This document shows, in pieces, positions 1 through 6,655 of a DNA stretch of 6,655 bases; the stretch's first letter is position 1; each line of letters starts with the position of its first letter. Below the pieces are notes generated by a model. The model did no database searches, was not told the origin of the DNA, and saw only the letters and a program-made list of their open reading frames with translations. This stretch comes from Planctomycetaceae bacterium (GTDB lineage Bacteria > Planctomycetota > Planctomycetia > Pirellulales > JAEUIK01). Made by a program: the position numbers and the translations under genes. The stretch covers positions 1 to 6,655 of the forward strand of contig WGDQ01000901.1 in the NCBI GenBank assembly GCA_015493185.1, read 5' to 3'.

Positions 1-160
1 CTCATCATCACGCGCGCGGTATCCTATCGCCTAAAGCCGTTCCGCGGCGATCCACAGGCGGGAGGAGCGAACAGCGCTGGTTCGTGGCTGTTGCGTACAA
101 ACACTGTGTTGTTGCTGTTACGCACCAACACGGTGGCGTACAAACAAGCTGTGGTTGCCA
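1..160. other. Non-coding 3' flank of the cluster
   Basis: Apart from the repeat above, this holds an AACAGC/GCTGTT inverted repeat (70-75 with 87-92). On the minus strand the extreme left edge reads GTG-ATG-ATG (11-3), which could be the first codons of a further downstream gene. The only purine-rich match before it is AGGA about 10 bases upstream of the GTG, so this cannot be called. Confidence 0.35.
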
Positions 161-165
161 CTACG
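93..165. repeat. Degenerate 43-base-period direct repeat at the 3' end of the cluster
   Basis: Two 30-base copies (93-122 and 136-165) match at 23 of 30 positions. Both open with GCGTACAAACA and both close with TACG. The second copy contains the stop codon of the DHOD-like gene (161-163). A related shorter unit lies at 120-135, so starts fall at 93, 120 and 136. The stretch 120-140 can also fold (ACGC-ACC against GGT-GCGT with one bulged base and a five-base loop), and 100-110 is a near palindrome (AACAC-T-GTGTT). No T-tract follows on the minus strand, so a terminator role is not supported. Confidence 0.5.
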
Positions 166-1164
166 TATAGCGCGGCGTGTACGAGATCAGCGCCTTCATG
201 TAGTTCGATCGCTCATAGGCCGATGGCTCGGCGCAATTTTCTCGGCTCACGCTTCCCTTGAGTTGGCTGACCGATTCATATTCGTTTTCCGTCAGCCAAT
301 GGCGCAGTTGTTCCAACGTTTCGCTGACGTGCTTTGGTCCCCGCTGCAACAGAGCCGAAGCCATCATGGCCACATCGGCCCCCGCCAGCAGCACTTTGAT
401 CACTTCGCTTGTTTCATGAATGCCGCTCGTGGCCGCCAGCGACGCCTCGACTTGATCGCGAAGAATGGCGATCCATCGTAGCGGCAATCGCACTTCTTGC
501 GGTCGGCTCAGCACCAGGTTGGGCACCACGTCCAATGTTTCCAGGTCGATGTCGGGTTCCAGGTACCGGTTGAACAGCACCAGCCCATCGGCCCCGGCCT
601 CGATCATCCGATGCGCCATGTGCGGCAACGAACTGAAAAAGGGCCCGATCTTCACCGCCAGCGGAATCGACACGGCCCGCCGCACCTCGCGAATCAGCGT
701 CAAATATTGCTCTTCAACCTCTTGCCCGGTCATGGCCGGATCGACGGGAACGAAGTAGATATTCAGCTCCAGGGCATCGGCCCCGGCTTCTTCGATCAAA
801 TGCGCATAGTGCGTCCAGCCACCGGCCGTCGAACCGTTGAGGCTACCGATAATCGGAATGTCAACCGCCCGCTTCGCCTCGCGGATCAGCGTCAGGTAGC
901 TGTCGGGCCCGGTGTTGTAGCCTTCCAGGTCGGGAAAGAAGTCGAGCGATTCGGCGTACGATTCCGTTTGGAACTCGTGCAGCCGGAAGATTTCCAATTC
1001 CTCGTGTTCGATCTGCTCTTCGAAAAGCGAGGGCAGCACGGCAGCCGCCACGCCCGAGCGTTCCAGTCGCCGCAGCGAGGCCACATCGCCGGTCAGCGGC
1101 GATGCCGACGCCACCAGCGGGTTTTTCAGCGACAGACCCAGGTAACGCGTGCTCAAATCGACAC

Positions 1165-1168
<4 letters not shown>
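161..1168 (-). CDS. Dihydroorotate dehydrogenase-like FMN-binding TIM-barrel protein
   Basis: This is a 335-residue, probably cytoplasmic protein of the DHOD-like family often found next to nifJ; its reaction is not established. Seen: the N-terminal strand and loop NPLVASASPL (16-25), SLNGST (109-114), ELNIYF (134-139), the FMN-lysine segment VKIGPFF (172-178), and the C-terminal flavin-phosphate region SGI (248-250) followed by AGADVAMMASALL (262-274). Aligned by eye to true DHODs, the active-site loop N-[LI]-S-[CS]-P-N reads N-I-Y-F-V-P, so the catalytic Cys/Ser is Phe139. The V-T-K-S segment carrying a substrate/FMN-contacting lysine reads V-L-P-S, with Pro46 at that position. It is therefore unlikely to oxidise dihydroorotate in pyrimidine synthesis. 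The ATG overlaps the nifJ stop as ATGA and has a strong Shine-Dalgarno inside nifJ, so it is probably translationally coupled. A redox or electron-transfer role with NifJ is inference only. Family placement is strong; function is unknown. Confidence 0.93.
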
Positions 1169-4752
<3,584 letters not shown>

Positions 4753-4908
4753 GGTGGCTGCAATCCTTTTTTTCTTTCGATGCTGCGATCCGTAACAAAA
4801 TGATTCGCCCACACGCGCGGCTCGCCGTGGCAAAAGCCGCCGCGACCATGCCGCACGGTCTCTCCCCCGGGCACGCGGCGATCACGCCCGTGGTCCAGTC
4901 GCCGGCAG
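4753..4908 (-). other. Spacer between reductase and nifJ, hairpin-rich
   Basis: 156 bases with no gene. Two GC-rich inverted repeats are visible. One is CGGCGA/TCGCCG (4876-4881 with 4899-4904), five bases clear of the reductase gene. The other is CGCGGC/GCCGCG (4816-4821 with 4839-4844), stacked on an inner GGC-aaaa-GCC (4829-4838). Neither is followed on the minus strand by a T-tract, so they do not look like intrinsic terminators. The bases just before nifJ are adenine-rich. Read-through from the reductase gene into nifJ is likely but not shown; an internal promoter is possible, though I saw no convincing one. Confidence 0.5.
4764..4768 (-). promoter_or_regulatory. Candidate ribosome binding site of nifJ (for GTG start)
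   Basis: AAGGA follows a run of adenines on the minus strand and ends 11 bases before GTG 4752. The spacing is longer than usual, so this supports the GTG start only moderately. The main reason for that start is where homologous proteins begin. Confidence 0.45.
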
Positions 4909-5871
4909 CTACCAATAGCGCTCAAAGTGAACGTTGCCCGGCTCGTGCGGCTCGTCGATGCGAAAACCTCGTTTCTCAAGAATTTCGACCATTCCGCGAG
5001 GCAGTGGATATCGCTTCCGGGGATCGTGCGTATGGTGTGGCACGCCGATCATTTCCGGGTTGCCGCACAAGAAAACGTGTGTTGTTTCCGGATCCAACGG
5101 CACACCGGTTTGCCGTTCCAAATCGCCTGATTCCACCAGGTCTTGCAAATGCCGCTTACCCACGTAATGCGGATGCGTGGCGTCCAGGTTCTCCGGCTCG
5201 CGAGTGGTGATCGGCACATACTGGTAGTTGGCAAACATCGCTTCCAGCCGCCGGTGTTTTTCCAGATAGGCCAAATCGCGGCGATATCGAACCGACGTCA
5301 CGCACACGATGCGTCCCCGATGCTCGCGGTACAGTGCCTCGGCAATCATCGCGTTGTGCGGCGCCTCGCCTGTGCCCGTTGCCATGAAATAAAGATTGTC
5401 TTCAGGCGAAACGTACTCCAGCGGGCAGCGACCCCGCGCATGCGGCGACATGAACAGCCGATCGCCCTCTTTCAACGCAAACAACCGCGGCGTGAGCGCC
5501 GGCGGCCGATGTTCCGACTGTCGGACGAGCACAATATAAAACTCCAAATCCGGATCGTCCTGTGCCCGTCGCAGCCGTCCGTGCTCGTCGACCAGCGAAC
5601 AACTGAACGAGTAGGCACGCTTGATCAGCTTTTTCCATTGCGCTTCCGGCACGTCTTCCGGCTGTGTGTCGGGCAGCCTCGGCTCCCAGTAGCCCAGCCC
5701 CAACACAGTGTATTGGCCCGGGCAGAAGTCCGGTCGTTCGCCGTCGGGCCGCACTCGCAGAATCATCAAGTCTTCATGCACATGGTCGATTCGCACCGCC
5801 GTCGCATTGTAGTGCGCTTCGCGAAGTTGGCGGATTTCCGCGTCGCTGAGCTTCGGCGTTTCGACAACCAC
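4909..5871 (-). CDS. Ferredoxin--NADP+ reductase (FAD, plant-type fold)
   Basis: This is a 320-residue soluble flavoprotein that transfers electrons between ferredoxin or flavodoxin and NADP(H). Numbered from the GTG: GQYT (52-55) in the FAD barrel; the FAD-binding R-x-Y-S motif as RAYS (85-88) followed by FSC; the nicotinamide-phosphate loop GTGEAP (166-171); an arginine-rich strand SVRYRRDLAY (193-202) at the place where this fold reads the 2'-phosphate, which favours NADPH; CGNPEM (269-274); and a C-terminal Tyr-Trp, as in bacterial reductases of the Fpr kind. The GTG at 5871 is preferred because GGGAGGT lies 5 bases before it. An in-frame ATG at 5910 (13 more residues) has only a weak AGG. 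If the candidate promoter here is real, that ATG would be upstream of the transcript start. It sits 156 bases before nifJ on the same strand, and its likely job is to couple the NifJ ferredoxin pool to NADPH. I recognise the family clearly but not a fixed gene symbol (fpr is the nearest). Confidence 0.93.
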   Translation of the reverse strand: MVVETPKLSDAEIRQLREAHYNATAVRIDHVHEDLMILRVRPDGERPDFCPGQYTVLGLGYWEPRLPDTQPEDVPEAQWKKLIKRAYSFSCSLVDEHGRLRRAQDDPDLEFYIVLVRQSEHRPPALTPRLFALKEGDRLFMSPHARGRCPLEYVSPEDNLYFMATGTGEAPHNAMIAEALYREHRGRIVCVTSVRYRRDLAYLEKHRRLEAMFANYQYVPITTREPENLDATHPHYVGKRHLQDLVESGDLERQTGVPLDPETTHVFLCGNPEMIGVPHHTHDPRKRYPLPRGMVEILEKRGFRIDEPHEPGNVHFERYW

Positions 5872-5876
5872 GGCGC

Positions 5877-5883
5877 ACCTCCC
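5877..5883 (-). promoter_or_regulatory. Ribosome binding site of the ferredoxin--NADP+ reductase
   Basis: GGGAGGT on the minus strand ends 5 bases before GTG 5871. It is the best Shine-Dalgarno match in this part of the window. It decides the start in favour of the GTG over the ATG at 5910, which would place this site inside the coding region. Confidence 0.65.
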
Positions 5884-5898
5884 ACCAAATACTCTTGG

Positions 5899-5926
5899 TG
5901 TATCGGGCATCTAGCACACCTGTCAA
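5899..5926 (-). promoter_or_regulatory. Candidate sigma-70-like promoter for the reductase/nifJ cluster
   Basis: The minus strand has a perfect TTGACA (5926-5921), a 16-base spacer and GATACA (5904-5899, three of six matches to TATAAT). Transcription would begin near 5892, leaving a leader of about 20 bases that carries GGGAGGT before GTG 5871. The -10 match is poor and promoter consensus in the likely host group is loosely known, so this is a candidate only. Confidence 0.3.
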
Positions 5927-6088
5927 CGCTGCGCTGCTTCCGATCACTTCGCTTCGCGGCGTTCGCGGCACATCGTTTACCGCTGCGAGCAAAAAACAGT
6001 GCCGCGCACAACCGCTCGTCTCCGCTTCGTCTACGAATCGGTGTTGGCGGCCGCGATTCTCATTGCGCTTCCCGGCCGCCCCGCTACT

Positions 6089-6102
6089 ATGCTGGCCAGC
6101 AT
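6089..6102. repeat. Perfect 14-base palindrome, possible operator
   Basis: ATGCTGGCCAGCAT is self-complementary over all 14 bases. It lies about 220 bases before the reductase start and about 160 before its candidate promoter, which is far for a simple repressor site. A palindrome of this length is not very unlikely by chance in a window of this size. Confidence 0.3.
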
Positions 6103-6120
6103 GGCGGGCAACGGGTTCTC

Positions 6121-6174
6121 AAACAAAACGAGCAACGGCCCCGATTCGCGGTTGGCGTTTGCTCGGGGCTTTGC
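6121..6174 (-). terminator. Candidate intrinsic terminator on the minus strand
   Basis: On the minus strand GCAA and GCCCCGA pair with TCGGGGC and TTGC (6171-6174 and 6163-6169 with 6138-6144 and 6132-6135), around an 18-base loop. A T-rich run reading TCGTTTTGTTT follows. This fits a Rho-independent terminator for transcription entering from the right, which would insulate the reductase/nifJ cluster from an upstream gene outside the window. The large loop and interrupted stem weaken it, and it could instead be a leader hairpin. Confidence 0.3.
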
Positions 6175-6304
6175 ACGGGTCATGCACCTGAAGCTCGTCG
6201 GCCGAACGTGTGCCGGCGGCACAACCGCCTTTTCAACCGAGCAGTTGGCGTGCCAAGCGGCTTTAATTCTGCGGCGGGCCCTTTATTCAGTGCGAACGGA
6301 CAGA

Positions 6305-6324
6305 ACCTCTCATTACCTCTCATT
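6305..6324. repeat. Perfect tandem duplication of a 10-base unit
   Basis: ACCTCTCATT occurs twice in immediate succession. On the minus strand this reads as two copies of AATGAGAGGT. It lies in the non-coding upstream region and may simply reflect replication slippage. Confidence 0.6.
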
Positions 6325-6612
6325 CTTGCGGAAAAACCGCTTGTCTCGGCTGTTCAGACGCGCTTTGTCGGCTGCTTCCTATTTTTTTCAGACCGTATTT
6401 CATTATTTCGTTTCGTACTGCGTTGCTCGTGCTGTGTTGCTTGGTTTGCCTGCCCAACGGCTGTTTGTCGCCGCCGGCTCAATGCGGTGGCAGGGCGAAT
6501 CTCACCTCTCGAATTTCGCCTGCATCCGCATTTGGCCGCTCTCGGGCACGGCGGTTGCTAGCTTTTAGAAGGCGTCTTCAAGATCGCTTCCAGGCTCGAA
6601 CCCGAAATTGTG

Positions 6613-6654
6613 AGCAGGCGATTCCTATCAAGGAGGGCGAAGCAGGCGAATCCT
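6613..6654. repeat. 14-base direct repeat with one mismatch at the right edge
   Basis: AGCAGGCGATTCCT (6613-6626) recurs as AGCAGGCGAATCCT (6641-6654), 28 bases apart. The second copy stops one base before the window ends, so it cannot be seen whether more copies follow. It could be the edge of a short tandem or dispersed repeat family. Confidence 0.4.
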
Positions 6655-6655
6655 C

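Larger units (their letters stand above)
5872..6655. other. Long upstream non-coding region without a supported gene
   Basis: About 780 bases with no convincing coding sequence on either strand. The open frames here lack a good start and Shine-Dalgarno, use codons rare in the neighbouring genes (AGA, AGG, CTA), and encode low-complexity, arginine/serine-rich text with no motif I know. The part around 6385-6425 is clearly more AT-rich than the rest of the window. Individual small elements (promoter candidate, palindrome, hairpin, tandem repeats) are listed separately. No tRNA-like cloverleaf or other known RNA was recognised. Confidence 0.55.

Noticed and set aside
6183..6323. 47-codon minus-strand frame starting in the tandem 10-mer (MRGNERFCPF…)
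   Set aside because: There is no Shine-Dalgarno at a useful distance, the tail is Arg-rich, and it has no recognisable features.
6327..6340. Short GCGG-AAAAA-CCGC inverted repeat
   Set aside because: The stem is only four base pairs with no T-tract beyond it, too weak to call a terminator.
5143..6561. 472-codon plus-strand open frame opposite the reductase and into the upstream region
   Set aside because: More than half of it is antisense to the reductase; the rest has no motif, no ribosome binding site and a composition typical of non-coding GC-rich DNA.
5999..6568. 189-codon plus-strand frame in the upstream region
   Set aside because: It begins with a GTG lacking a Shine-Dalgarno, contains no recognised motif and uses codons unlike the neighbouring genes. 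Kept only as part of the non-coding region.
6558..6653. Possible tail of a minus-strand gene entering from the right (…LEAILKTPSKS, stop at 6558-6560)
   Set aside because: Only about 31 codons are visible, there is no motif, and another minus frame is open for a similar length; it cannot be told from chance without sequence to the right.

Overview
The window holds one minus-strand gene cluster of three ordered genes, flanked by non-coding sequence. In transcription order (right to left) they are a plant-type ferredoxin--NADP+ reductase (4909-5871), a full-length single-chain pyruvate:ferredoxin/flavodoxin oxidoreductase, NifJ type (1165-4752), and a dihydroorotate-dehydrogenase-like flavoprotein of unassigned reaction (161-1168). 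The last two overlap by four bases (ATGA) and are almost certainly translationally coupled. A 156-base GC-rich, hairpin-prone spacer separates the reductase from nifJ.

The organism is probably a bacterium of the Planctomycetota (Pirellula-like) or a relative. The reasons are the fairly high GC, the combination of this reductase subfamily (ending in GN-V-HFE-x-YW) with nifJ and the DHOD-like gene, and the long spacers. This is recalled family knowledge plus inference; there is no 16S gene or other taxonomic marker in the window.

How the genes may work together: NifJ oxidises pyruvate with CoA to acetyl-CoA and CO2 and gives the electrons to ferredoxin or flavodoxin. The reductase can pass electrons between ferredoxin and NADP(H). 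The cluster therefore links pyruvate, acetyl-CoA, ferredoxin and NADPH in either direction. The DHOD-like protein keeps the FMN-barrel landmarks but has lost the catalytic base and a substrate-binding lysine of true dihydroorotate dehydrogenases, so its substrate is open. No ferredoxin or flavodoxin gene lies in the window.

Flanks: 1-160, downstream of the last gene, holds a degenerate 43-base repeat with small hairpins and no classical U-tract terminator. 5872-6655, upstream of the reductase, has no gene I can support. It holds a candidate promoter (5899-5926), a perfect 14-base palindrome (6089-6102), a terminator-like hairpin on the minus strand (6121-6174), a tandem 10-mer (6305-6324) and a 14-base near-perfect direct repeat at the right edge. 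I saw no tRNA, rRNA, CRISPR array, transposase or insertion-sequence ends. The most worthwhile lead is the DHOD-like gene locked to nifJ. I see no sign of a defence or mobile system.
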